DNA from: Hygrophila difformis | Lineage: Eukaryota > Streptophyta > Magnoliopsida > Lamiales > Acanthaceae | Direction of reading: 5' to 3' | Assembly (NCBI GenBank): GCA_030278955.1 | Contig: JAOANR010000015.1 | Span: forward strand, 39,712,487 to 39,776,486 | Length of the DNA: 64,000 nt | Part shown: piece after piece, positions 36,345 through 48,959 of the stretch | Position numbering within the stretch: position 1 is the stretch's first letter | Layout of the letters: every line of letters starts with the position of its first letter | Program-made: the position numbers and the translations under genes | Notes under the pieces: generated by a model | Database searches by the model: none | What the model was told of the DNA's origin: nothing | What the model saw: the letters and a program-made list of their open reading frames with translations, nothing else

Positions 36345-38933
36345 TGTAACACCCCGGATTTGATAACCCAGGCCGGGATGCCACCGCCACACCTTCCCAA
36401 GCAAAACACGAACCATTTCGAGCTCACTTGAGAAGATGCTAAGGCTAAGTTGTATCAATATTTGAAAATATTTAAAACCAATCAATGAGTGCCCGAATTT
36501 AAATCAGAGTAAAGCAAAACATGTATCATTTAAAAACAGTGCGGAAGCTCAGTAAGGGCCAAACATGAGTTCAGAATTTGTAAAAGAATTTAAAAAAAAT
36601 TAAGTGCGACAAGTCTTCGGAAATTCCCATCCCAAATGGTAAAATGCCATGCGCTAATCTTCCACATCTGAAAAAAAATAGAGACAACGTATCTTATCAG
36701 TACAACGGTACTGAGTAAGTTAATATATAGCACAACGAAGTTTAAAAATTCCAGAAGAGTATATTAAAGTGGGATTTTTAATTTAAAAGGAGGACGAGTA
36801 AAAATAATATACTTATTTAAAAAGACGAATAAATAAATTAATTTAAAATCTCTTACACATATGCCACGAACATTTTACCAATGTTAGTTATGATCGAGGA
36901 CACCCCATTAGCATATCCTAGGGACGAACCCACAGGACCAACCTTTGGGACTTTATACCCACAAGGACTCAAATATATCCTAGGGACGAACCCTTGGGAT
37001 CAACCGCTGGGACTCGTACCCACGAGGTAAGTGCATGCAGCGGACCCTATACAGACACACTCCGGAGCCCTAGATAACCCATACGGATACATCTAGGAGT
37101 ATAGACTCATACATCACAATAATCAATGCCGTTTTGGCTACAAAAGAGGGGCGACATAATTCACCACATTGGCATCCCACTCGATCAAAACTTACAAAGT
37201 TTAAAAAAAAAAAAAACCACATTTTATCACTTCATAATATTCCACATTTCCAGAATCCATATTCTTCAAAAATGAGTAACAATCGACTCATAGTTCATCG
37301 AATAATCAAAATAGCATTTACCGATTAAAAAAATGCCATTATAACAGTTTCTGAAATCGCATTTGAAAATGCAGTAAACGATTTTTAAAAATTCTGGAAA
37401 AATTACAGTAGCTAGAAAACATCAAAATAAGCATTTTTCATAGAAATAGCCATCTCAAAATTCGGACTCTAAGTAGGTCATTTTAATCCATTTCAGAAAG
37501 CTATTGAAATTCAATTCCTCATGCTTCAGTAAATCCGACCACAGTGAGTTCAAAAATTCATAACAATTTCATATGTGCTCCAAAAATCATGAAATTTTAC
37601 AGGGATGTTCTAGACACATATTAGAACAAGTTTCATGAAGACATCAAGCACTAAAAACGATCATAGGCAAGAGTAAATCGAACAACAAAACTGACTACAT
37701 ACATACACCAAAACTGTCAACACGTACGCAGAAAATACCAGATCGAATTTGGGTGATCAAAACTTGTCCAAAAATTATAAAAATTTACAGAGAGCATCTT
37801 TAGGACATTAGGAACAAGTTTCATTTTGGAAGATTCTCCTAAAAATGTACGGATCATGGTCGAATTCACAGAACAATAAGATTGGTCACAAGAAAACCCT
37901 ATTTGACAGATTTTGTCAATTGAAAAGATAAACCTATATCTCGAGTTATACTCAACCAAAACTCCTAAAAATCGACGTGCACAATACTAACTTACTTAGG
38001 AACAAGGTAGAGTCGAAATTCTCCTTGGTGGTCTCCCTGAGATCGTCCGAAACAGGCTCTACAGTCCCACGAATCAACACCCTTCTCCAATTGAACCTAT
38101 TTTGGAGTCGTCGGAGGAAATCTCAGTTCTAGGATAGAAAACTCGAACCTAGGACCAAGGAAAAATAGTAGAACTCTTACCTACCCTTAGAAGAATGGAT
38201 TGGATCACTTGAACACGTCCACACTCCCTGGAAAGATGATGAACAACTCACAAACTCACCAACACTCCCTATCGAACTATTTTCGGATAGAGTGCAAATG
38301 GATGGCTTTGGGGGCTGATTAGGGGTACTTATAGGGGTAGGGAGCAATCCAATGACTGCCATAGGATATTAGGGAGATGAGAGGATGAAATGCAACCCAT
38401 AACTCCCGAATTAATCCCCTCAATCCTCATCCAAAACCCCCACTCACCCCATGACTCCATAGGATCCCCTTGGTGCCCAAGTTTCAATTATGAGCTGACT
38501 TTGTGGGGATTTAATACACCCAAAACCTATCCAAAACCCTCCCCACACGTCCTCCAACATCGGATACTCAAAAAAGAGTCGTTTGGAATCGCCCACTACC
38601 ATTATCATGGCAAAAAACGCATGAACCGTTATGACTTGTCATAACAGCAGAGTGGCGCGCTGGTGGCGCGCTCCGCGCCGCCACCGCGCGGACACCAGCC
38701 TGCGAATTTTTTTTTTTTTTTTTTTTTTTTTTACAATATTATGATTTTTAATCTCTTAAAAATCATAGTATGAATTATCCGAGATTGTTGGGATAATTCG
38801 ATACATCTATCCCGAGTCGCGACTGTCCGAAATGTTTAATTTCGTTCTCTCGGAATTATTTCGATTTCGATAAATAAATCAAATTCTTAAACTTCGGATT
38901 TTAAAACTTGATGTCGATTTCTCGGGTATTACA
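36345..38933 (-). repeat. 5' LTR of the chromovirus
   Basis: Partner of 32217-34802. It abuts gag coding sequence directly, without a recognisable primer-binding site. Confidence 0.95.
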
Positions 38934-38938
38934 TTAAC

Positions 38939-39030
38939 GGTAGCGGTTGATCACGTAAACTTAACATATTCTCATTCCCAAGAAATAGGCATGATATTCA
39001 TAATGAGCCTACACTTACACAAGCAAACCA

Positions 39031-39095
<65 letters not shown>

Positions 39096-39099
39096 AATA

Positions 39100-39130
<31 letters not shown>

Positions 39131-39253
39131 AAAGAAATTGAATTACCTTTGCCGATTTCTCTCATTCCCCATCAAGTTGGAAATTAACCTACAGCTGCAG
39201 CTGGATAATAATAATATTAATAATAACAATAATAATAATAATAATACAACAAG

Positions 39254-39323
<70 letters not shown>

Positions 39324-40140
39324 AATAAGAACAATAATAATGATAATAATAATAATAATAATAAAGATAATCAACCTCGTTGTATGGTTGGACACCATGC
39401 TTCATTATGTTCCGACTTGCATTTATAAGCAATATTAGTAATTCCCCAGTTATTTATTAAGTATATATTTATAATAATACAAATATTATTAATAGTAATA
39501 ATAAGTGTATTAATCATAATAAATTAAATAATATTATAAGTAAAAGCATAAGTGTATCAACAAGCGAACGATACCATCTGTAATAATACTAAAAATAATA
39601 AAAATAACATTCCGGACCTTCCACGGGGAAACTGTCGACTTTCATATTTCCTCCATCCCAGTCCGTTTGTTTGAGTCGTTGATGGGATCTGCAAATTCGA
39701 AACGTCACAAACAGAAAGGAACGATGACCTTCAACATACCGACCTACAGTTAAACATTGAGATATATAAGAATGCCAACAGTGTGAATAATAGTTGCAAT
39801 AATAATAACAATAATAAACGTAATAAAAATAATAAAATAACCACAACAATAACGTCTTTTGTGATTTAAATGTAAATAGCTTTTTAAATTTAACCTGAAG
39901 TTGCATACGGCAGAAGACTGCAGAATTTTCTCATTCTCACGTAGCTGATGCTTCAAGCCTTGAGCTTGTAGCATTGTGCTTCGTGCATGCCCAACGTTCA
40001 ACTCTTCCGCCTTAAAATAACTGGCCGGAGAGATTGGTGGTATGCCACCATCAAAACATTCATCATGATGTAGTGATGGTGCTTCTGAGTGTTGTTATTA
40101 CCAATGCCGCCCATGTCCAAATGTTGTATTTCGATAATAC
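38939..40140 (-). pseudogene. Fragments of an unidentified host gene, with microsatellites
   Basis: Minus-strand exon-like pieces have plausible splice signals. One (about 40080-39895) encodes GGIPPISPASYFKAEELNVG and LKHQLRENEKIL and ends CTTCAG/GT. Another (39688 to about 39600) follows TTTGCAG. A third near 39420-39372 encodes RNIMKHGVQPYNE. I do not recognise the family. Long TAA-type microsatellites fill the gaps (see next entry). It is probably a captured or disrupted gene piece next to the chromovirus insertion. Confidence 0.35.
39037..39366. repeat. Compound microsatellite (TAA, ATAA, ATCA)
   Basis: About 17 TAA units at 39037-39088, then ATAA and ATCA runs to about 39128. A longer interrupted AAT/TAA run follows at 39207-39366. 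The poly-Tyr, poly-Ile and poly-Leu frames here are artefacts. Confidence 0.95.
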
Positions 40141-40510
40141 CTACAGGAAGTATTAATAACGGCGAATAAATACTTATATATAGAATAAATTATTATAATA
40201 AATTAATAAATTAATAGAATGCAGCAATAAATTATTATAATTTAAATTATTATAATAAATTAAGAGAATAAATTATATATAATTAATATTTAATTTTTTA
40301 TCAAATTAATAAATTAATAGAATAAATTAGTAAATTAATATAATTTAATTTATAATTTATTATTATACAAACCTGAAATAGAACTTATTATATTTGCAAA
40401 GAAATATTAATTAATTACCCATAAGCCATAATTATTATTGTAAAAGTGCAAATTTAACAGTTATTTAATAATAATTTTGGAAGTTAATATTCCAAAAAAA
40501 TATAAAAAAG
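40141..40510. other. AT-rich DNA, nothing recognised
   Basis: TAAATTAATA-like low-complexity sequence with no supported gene. Confidence 0.5.
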
Positions 40511-40520
40511 GGGGAAATAC

Positions 40521-40966
40521 GCGGACAAAGCAATGAAAATTTTTTGGAGGAAAAAAAGAAACGGACCAAGGGAACGGACCAAGTAGTTAAAGGGGCGGAC
40601 CAAGAGAAATGTGCGGACCAAGTTTGAAGTAACGGGTAAGGAAATTGGAGGAAAAAATAAACGGACCAAGGGAACGGACCAAGGAGTTAAAGGGGCGGAC
40701 CAAGTGAAATGCGCGGACCAAGCATTCCAACCGCCGCGTATGTGCTTTACTCGGACATTTAAATAAACGGTCTAAGCCATTTAAAGTCCGGACCAAGTGT
40801 TAAATGGCCGGACCAAATCGTGGCTGGTAGAAGAAACTGTACGGATACAGTTCTCCCCACTTTCCCTTTCTCTTTCCCATTCCCGCCCACAATTCTTCTC
40901 TTCTTTCTCCCCCATTTTTGCAGCGCCATTGAAGGCGGACCAAGCGTCGCCTCTCCGCGGACCAAG
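40521..40966. repeat. GCGGACCAAG repeat cluster upstream of the ULP1 gene
   Basis: About twelve copies of a core CGGACCAAG occur in 450 bases. Part of this is a tandem duplication of about 100 bp (around 40544-40640 and 40644-40740), each unit holding four motifs. It lies immediately 5' of the protease gene, partly in its probable leader. Such arrays are typical of transposon subterminal binding sites; no protein is known to me for this motif. Confidence 0.8.
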
Positions 40967-41042
40967 CTTTGCCTTTCGTTTTTGATTACAACCTCTCTCC
41001 GTTCACCCTTTCTCCGGCCATTTTCTTGAAACTCTTGCGAAA

Positions 41043-44000
41043 ATGGAGGATGTGAATGTGGGAGCCGTTTCAAGCGGAATGGAATTGGTGCCTTTGGATG
41101 CTGCGTTCTTCGAAGGCCTGCCGGAAAATGTCCCGCCGGCACCGTCGCCGCCACCGCCCGAAATTCCGGCCCCCGCCGGCCATGACCCAGTCCGGGTAAG
41201 TGCACATTTTGGGAAATTCCAATTACTTGCATTTGTGATGCTTTGTTTGGATTTAAATTTGTGCTTCATGTTTGCCAAGTTGGTTAATTTTTAAATGTCT
41301 ATGCTATTGTGGTATATGATATAACCGTTAGAGTATTTGTTGGATTGTATGCATGAATTGTTGAATCTGCCTATTAATTTTAATTCGTGTCTTAATTATT
41401 TGCTCATATGATTTTATGTTGGTATTAGATTTTTGAAATTATGATAAGTGTGATGGGGCACCAATTTTGAATTCTTTAGTGAGATTGTTAAACTTGTCTA
41501 CTGTAATATATTGCATTTCTTCAGTGTCGAATCTTAGGTAATAGTTTGGTGAATGTGTAGCATTGGTGATGTTGAATAGTAGTAAATGGTACGATATTGG
41601 AGTGCTAGTATTCTAACTGGTGAAGTATATTTTGTACGACTTAAATGGTGCGATCTTATTGGAGGTTGCTGTTTATAATAATTTGGAAAAAATAGTTAAA
41701 TTAAGGGGAAATTATTTATTGGTACCATTTTGAATGTTTTAGTTTGTTAAGTAGTACCAAGTTAAAAAATCTTAATTTTTAGTACCAATTTATAATTTAT
41801 TACCATTAGGTAAAAAAAATTCTATTTTTAGTATATTTATATGATTTAACTATTTTTTTGTTTTAATTTTTTTAACCACTAGATCAATTAATACTTATAT
41901 CTTATTCAAAAAAAAATTATATTTATAACGTAACTTTTAAAGTTTTAAGTTTTGTGTAATATTTTTATTTTTTTCCTTAAATCTTTTTATTTATTTTTGT
42001 TTTCTTTTAAAACTCTTGTATCAATTATATTCGCAAAAAAAAAATATTTATATTTTAAAATTTAAAAAGCTATGTAATATTTTTAATTTTTTGTTAAATA
42101 TTTTTTTATTTTTTTTATTCATTTTTTAAAACTCTTATATCAATCGAGTATGTATTCATTTCAATATTACATAATTATTTTAAAATACTAGTATTTAAAA
42201 TATAATTTTATTCGCTAAAACATATTATTAATTCTTTTATTTATCTTTCTTAGGATGCTAAGAAATCTCTTTATTTTATTCTTTTATTCATCTTACCTAA
42301 AAATTATCTTGGGATGAAAACAAAAGATATAGTGTTTAATTGATACAAAATAAAATCTAGTTTAAATAGTAATTTTTTTTGTTGGGAATTTAAATAAATT
42401 TTTTTATTCGTCTTACTAAATAAAATTCTATAGGTTAAAAAATATGGAGTATTTTTTTTGCTACGTGGCCTGTTACTTGCTAGGGGAAAAAATAATTGAT
42501 ACAAGAGTTTTAAAAGAAAATAAAAAAAATAAAAAATAAAAAATTAAAGGAAAAAATTTAAAATATTACATAAATTCTAAAAATTTAAAATATAGATATA
42601 GTTTTTTTAAAAAATAAGATATAAATATAGTTGATTTAATGGTAAAAAGATAAAAATGAAAAAATGGTTAAATTTACATAAATATACTAAAATTAGGAAT
42701 TTTCACCTAATCGGTACTAGAAACTAAGATTTTTTAACTTGGTACTACTTAACAAACTAAAACCTTCAAATTGGTACCAATAAATAATTTGCCCTTAAAT
42801 TAATAGGGAGAATAATATATTAAATTATAATAGTAATAATAAATAAATAGATGATGTAGATTAATAATATGTTGGAACTATACATAATTTATAATATCAA
42901 AAGTACTTTTATTTTTTATTTGAAATAATTCTAATTATAATATTAATATTAATACTAATAATAATAGCATTTTGTAATAATGATAATTTATTTTATTAAT
43001 ATATTTGAAATATACATAATTCATAATATCAACATTATTATTATTTTCTAATTTAAAATAATTCTAGTTATAACTACATAATTCTAATTGTAATATAATT
43101 ACAATAATAACTACAATACTAATTAGAATTATTTTTTAATAATATTTTTATTTTTAATTTTAATATATTGTAGTTATAATTAATAATTAATATTAATAAT
43201 AATAACTACAATTCTAATCATACTTACAGTACTAATAATAATGATTAAAAGTATTAGAATTACTTTAATAATATATCGGAAATATACCTAATTTGTAATA
43301 TCAATACTATCATTATTTTTTAATTTAAAATAATTCTAATTATAACTACAACACTAATAATAATAATATCATTTTGTAATAATGATAATTTATTTTAATA
43401 ATATGTTGGAACTATACATAATTTATAATATCAACATTATTATTATTTTCTAATTTAAAATAATTCTAGTTATAACTACATAATTCTAATTGCAATATAA
43501 TTACAATAATAACTACAATACTAATTAGAATTATTTTTAATAATATTATTATTTTTAATTTTAATATATTATAGTTATAATTAATAATTAATATTAATAA
43601 TAATAACTACAATTCTAATCATACTTACAGTACTAATAATAATGATTAAAATAATTAGAATTACTTTAATAATATACCGAAAATATACCTAATTTGTAAT
43701 ATCAATACTATTATTATTTTTTAAATTAAAATAATAATAATTATAACTACAATACTAATAATAATAATATCATTTTGTAATAATGATAATCTATTTTAAT
43801 AATATGTTGGAAATATACATAATTCGTAATATGAACAATATTATTATTTTTTAATTTAGTATAATTCTAATTATAACTACAATACTAAAAATAATAACTA
43901 GAATTATTGTTAGAATTATAATTGTAACTACAATACTAATAATAATAAGTATATTATAATTACAATAATAACTACAATACTAATTAGAATTATTTTTTAA

Positions 44001-47000
44001 TAGTATTATTATTTTTAATTTAAAATAATTCTAATTATAACTACAATACTAATAATGATAATTGATTTTAATAATACCATGGAAATATACATAATTTATT
44101 CAAGATTAACAATAGTCTTACTAAAATGCATCCTCTTAAAAATCGAAGGGGGACTTCTATTATAGACGGCCGGCTGCCCAGGGCAAGAGCCCGAAGCTGA
44201 CCAATTACATCCGGCACATTAAAGCGATCACACTCATCTTGACGGAGTTAGAGGTGGCAGCTCCCGATATGGTTGCAGAGTTGAGGGGGTCATGTTTCGG
44301 GTATATGTTTAGAGGAGTCGAGGGCTCGAGGCGGCCCGCATGGTCGGCCACTGTATGTTGCGCACAGGGCATGGCGGCACTCATGTCCTACGAGGTGGCA
44401 TTCCGCCACTACGGGCCAGACGAGCCATGGGGTGAGGACGATGCAGTATGGTTCCGCGTCTGCGGCCATTTTATTCGGTACAGTCGTGAGGAGCACGCGC
44501 TGGTGACAGGCCTCCGATATGGGCATTCTGACTTCGAGTTGTATTCTGCTGAGGATCCCCCAGCTGGCGGTGTGTACGATAGATACCGTAGTCTCCTCCA
44601 GAGCGGATCGATGGACACGATCCGTGAGCATTACAAGGCGGGTGCTTTCCGACGGGCACCCGAGGACACACTGAAGGTTGCCTTGGTCCTATCCGGGTTT
44701 TACCTTGTTTTGGGACACGATGGCCACAGTCGGAGCCCTGAGCCATGGATGTGGCGCTTGGTGGAGGATAGAGCTGCCTGGAATGCATTCCCTTGGGGCC
44801 TTATGAGCTGGCAGGCGAGCCGGCAGTACATCCGGGACTACCCGACTGTGGGGGTGACTGACAGGGCGACCGTCCACCTGTACGGCCACTCCCTCGCATT
44901 TATGGTACGCCGCACATTGCTCACAATTTCATTAATCCTGTACTATTTTCCACTCTACATTATTGCATTGCATAACATTTTTTTTGTGTGTTGCGCACTT
45001 ACAGGTGTGGATGTGCGAGGCCATACCCGACATCGGCCAGTTCTATCTTTCCTCCACATCCGATGACCCAGCTTTCCAGCGCCCCAGGATGTTGCGCTGT
45101 GCTTACAAGAAGCGGACGACCGGGCCGGGTTGGCTGACGTTTTACACCACTGAGGTTAGTTCGTTAAAGTCCTTTAACTTGCATTCACATGTTTCCAACT
45201 TGCTATTCATGATTTGACGGTTCTCTGTTGCCTTGTAATAGCGAGTGTGTCATGAGAGACTAGTCCCCACACCGGAGGAGCTACAGGAGCCATACATGAC
45301 GGGGATAGATGTGCCGACACCGGCGGGGCTGCGCTGGGCGAGGGCCCCTGCGCATCGGCCAAAGGGGCGGAAGAGGAGGATGACAGAGCAGGCCGACGAC
45401 ACGGAGGCCGATAGGACGGAGGGAGAGGGTGGGAGTGATGGAGGCCGACGGCAGCGCAGGCGCACACACAGTCAGCCGGCGGAGTCTAGACGTGGCGTCG
45501 GCGATGCACAGGAGCCGGTCGCCACGACCCCGGCGGCGACCGTACAGCCCGCAGCGGAGACGACTCCGGCCGGGCCGACTCAGTCCGCATCGGCTAGGAC
45601 TACGCCCCGGCGGCGGCAGCCCGCGGCCGAGAGGTTTGTGCCCGGGACGACGCAGGACGCATCCGAGCCGACTATGCCCGACCCGACACATCCCGCATCG
45701 GAGACAGGGGTGCCCGAGTTCACACACTCTGCAGCGACGAGTATGGACCCTCGGCTGCTACAGCAGTTGGTGGATGGGGTCTGCGCAGCCGTGGAGGAGC
45801 GCGTGCTTGTGGGAGTGGCGGAGGTTGTCGCGGTGACGCAGTTTCAGTTGCGGAAAGAAATAGAAGAGTCGGAGGCGCGCCTGAGGCAAGACATCGCGAG
45901 CCTGAGGCTAGATATCGAGCGCCAGGCAGGTGCAGTTCGCGAGGTTGTTGGGGTCGAGATTAGAGCCGCGTTGCGCACTATTCTCCAGCACCCTGCCGTA
46001 CCGAGTCCGGGCGTGCGTCCAGGTGGTGCGACGGACCACTCGGTTGGTTCGAAGGGACATGCCACCACCCAGGCTGCCAGAGAGCGGGAGGAGCGGATGG
46101 CATCTATGGCACGGTTTTCCACCACTCACGCTCGAGTCCCTGAGACCGATTCTCAGTCGGTGGATGTGTCGAGCGAGGGGCGACCGTCACAAGTTGGCGA
46201 GCAGCCTGCTCCCTCGGACACCATTTGCACGCCGTTGCCGGGTGCGACAGGAGGTATGCATGCGTTTCCCATCACTTCTTAATTATTGTTATGACCTCGT
46301 TTATCGTTTACCCGCATATTGCAGATATTGACGCACAGAGTTTGCGCACCGACAGCCCAGGTCGACCCTCTTCTCCAGTGCCTCCTGATGTTGCGTGCGC
46401 GGTTTCAGGTGAGAACCTCTGACTCTGCTGTCTGACTCGTGTTATCTATGTTGTAAAATAGGCCACAAAAATTGATTGCATGAACTAAACATTGTTATTA
46501 TTACCTTTACGATGACCATGGCAGGGATGGACGCGGAAGGCGACCGCGCGGACCCCGGCGAACGTGCGGCGGATGCAGACTGCAGCACGGGTGCTGATGT
46601 TGAGACTGGTACTAGGAATACAACAATTCTCTGTCAACACCTACTGGGATGTTCTATTTCTTTTATTTATGATGTCGTTGCATGAATTATAGTGTTCTGA
46701 CGTACTTTTTTCGCATCTATGACAGGGGTACATACGCGAGGGGGCGGGACGGCGGCTCATGCGGCCCCGACAGACCCTGTGACGCCGATCCAAGGTTTGT
46801 TCAAATTTATGTACATTATGAGCCTTCACATAAATAACTTATTGGTATGAATTCTTGTAATTCCCTTGTTGCATGTAGCTCGGTCGCCCAGGGGCCCTGA
46901 CGTTATAGAGACTGACGAGGACGGTGATCGAGTGGTGTTGGTGAGGAGCGCACAGGATCCAGACCCGGTCCCCTTCCGGACCAAAAGGAACGGGCAGCTC

Positions 47001-48525
47001 GCACATCGGTGCCGCAGTCCATTCATGCGACTTACCAGGCCGCGGGCCAATAAGCGGATGGATGCGTTCAGGACATACTGCGAGAGCGGCGATTACTTGT
47101 ATGTTTATGCAATCCGGTAAGTCCAGCTATACAAATTTTATAAATCATTAGTAATAAAGTTGGCATGTCATTTGTGCACAGGCTCGACGTCGGTATCGAT
47201 ACCGCGGTTGGTCCCGATTGGTTTAAGGAATGGTGTACGGATGGGTTATTTCTTCACGACACCGTGAGTATAATTTTAAAAACTTCGATTATGCGTTACA
47301 TATATGTGTGTAAAGAAAACTAATTCTCTCTCTACATTGCAGCACATAGATGCATACTTGGGTATTTTGCAGTTCAAGCCCAAGGACGTGCAGTGCAAGC
47401 CACGAACGGTGGGGGGCCAATATGCCTTAATGCCCTGTAGATTCTTGGTAAGTACGTATATTTCGTACGTTAATGTTTCGTAATTCCCGGTGAATTAGTA
47501 TGCATCTTATGTCGTGTTATAATTAATGAGAAATGAGGAACTTCACTAAAATAAGAAAACATAAAGTATTAATTAATTAACTTTAAAAGTATTAATTAAT
47601 TTTATTCTCCTCCTAATTTTTATTCGATTTAAAAAAAACAAAGAAGGTTTAGGCAGTTATATTTTTTCAGCTTAGCCAATTTAATAATTTTCATAATTTT
47701 GAAAGACCCCATTAATTTCCAGAAATTAATGGGGTTTCCATTTTATATATTAATTGTAGTTGGACTCCGTGACACTAATTTTCATTTTACTCTCTTTTAA
47801 ACAGACAGGACTCATGGCAGACTGCTGGGACGAGAAGTTGAAGCTGCCCATGTTTGATGACGGCATCATTGCTTCGATGTCGCAGTACGTTGTTGGGGCA
47901 CAACCCCAGTGGGGTTCGACTGCACATTGGGCGGAGTTGGACGAGGTTAGTAGATCCTTTATTCACATATAGATCATGCCGATATCCTAGTTCTCATGTT
48001 TATCGGGGCTTGTGCTTGTATCAGATCATATGCCCCTGGCACATACGTCAGCACTGGTTGATTGTACGGATCCGATTGGACACCCATACGATATATTTCC
48101 ACGATTCTATATGCCATCCCAGTCGTGCGTACTCGCCTGAGAAGGAGGACATATTGAGCTCGCGTTTCGAGGACCTAGGTCGACTCCTTCGCATCTTCCC
48201 GGCATTGCTCGAGCATTCAGGATACTACCGGCACCGCCCCGATCTGCGCTCAGATCGCTGGTCCATCTCCCTGCCGTCCCCCCAGACCGTTTTCCACCAG
48301 CATGACGCCTCCTCATGCGGCGTTCTTACTATATTGACCGCGGCCGCGATCGTGTCGGGACGCTTCCCCGACACAAGCACCTTCCGCCTGGACAGCAAAG
48401 TAGCGAGAGAGACACAGGCATTCAGAGTATGGAAGTTCAGCCAGGACGTCAAAGGGGGACCTATTTACAGACTGCCCGACCCGCCCCCACCTACACAGTA
48501 CTCGATTGAGCATGTCCATGAGTGA
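41043..48525 (+). CDS. DUF1985 + Ulp1 (C48) protease, transposon-type, 12 exons
   Basis: This is a SUMO-protease-like cysteine peptidase of the kind carried by Mutator-like elements. Exons joining in frame: 41043-41195, 44182-44904, 45005-45154, 45242-46253, 46325-46408, 46525-46608, 46726-46794, 46879-47116, 47182-47263, 47343-47447, 47805-47945 and 48025-48525, giving 1,113 residues. All introns have GT/AG ends and matching phases. DUF1985 lies at about residues 90-340 (DAVWFRVCGHFIRYSREEHALVTGL). A Pro/Thr-rich, basic linker with a predicted coiled coil (RKEIEESEARLRQDIASL) follows. The Ulp1 domain (about 865-1113) keeps the expected His957 (QHWLIV), Asp974 (YFHDS), Gln1039 and Cys1045 (SSCGV). 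The frame is intact, so an active enzyme is possible. The start in exon 1 rests on frame and donor only; intron 1 is 3 kb and repeat-filled. Confidence 0.85.
41705..42794. mobile_element. Mutator-type MITE in intron 1
   Basis: Inverted ends of about 130 bp (GGGGAAATTATTTATTGGTA and TACCAATAAATAATTTGCCC) are flanked by a perfect 9-bp target duplication TTAAATTAA (41696-41704 and 42795-42803). Nine bases is the Mutator hallmark. No coding capacity. Confidence 0.9.
42860..44110. repeat. AT-rich tandem repeat, period about 401 bp, in intron 1
   Basis: The marker CATTTTGTAATAATGATAAT recurs at about 42968, 43370 and 43771, giving about three units of roughly 401 bp. They are composed of TAATAATA-like sequence and have diverged slightly. 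Confidence 0.8.
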
Positions 48526-48959
48526 CACCCCTTTCCACCGTACATATATATATATATATCTATGTATTTAGGGTGTACATATTGTTTCTTTCATATAGTA
48601 GAGCCAGTTTTTCTTCCTTTTACTGACGTATGCAATCTTTTCTTCCTTTGTTTACGTTTAGTATTTTAATTTATGCTAATATAATTATAAATATAATTAT
48701 TTTATAATCATAATAAACATTAAAATTATTTTATCTTACTATAAAAAATTAATAAACACTATTGATTATTAAATATAAAATTATTAAATTTATTAAAAAT
48801 TATCTGGGATGTACCCTACGCCCTTTATTTCCGTACCCTCATGCCTAAATCCTTTGAACCATAAATGCTCAAACTCGCGCTTCCATGAGTTTAACTCCAC
48901 CATTTGAATTGTGTCCTTGTCTGCCACCACTGAGTTAGAAGTTGGAAACCTGGGCGGAG
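48526..48959. other. 3' flank of the ULP1 gene, with unpaired CLASSY-like stretch
   Basis: AT-rich 3' flank to about 48800. From 48803 to 48959 the minus strand encodes TIQMVELNSWKREFEHLW, which continues outward from the palindrome arm and has no counterpart on the other side. It may be more of the captured gene. Confidence 0.4.

Larger units (their letters stand above)
32217..38933 (-). mobile_element. Ty3/gypsy chromovirus, internally deleted, recent insertion
   Basis: Two LTRs of about 2.59 kb (32217-34802 and 36345-38933) begin TGTAACACCCC and end GGGTATTACA on the plus strand, and TTAAC target duplications flank them at 32212-32216 and 38934-38938. The coding remnants lie on the minus strand, so 36345-38933 is the 5' LTR. 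Only about 1.5 kb of interior remains: a gag knuckle, the protease and the integrase C-terminus with chromodomain. Reverse transcriptase, RNase H and the integrase core are deleted. I counted about eight substitutions between the LTRs apart from homopolymer lengths, so it inserted recently and must have used proteins from another element. Confidence 0.95.

Noticed and set aside
39143..39432. Open frames rich in Tyr, Ile or Leu
   Set aside because: They are translations of a TAA/AAT microsatellite in different frames.
45250..46129. Several long antisense frames across the ULP1 linker
   Set aside because: They are shadows of GC-rich Pro/Thr/Arg coding sequence. The sense frame has matching splice phases and domain homology.
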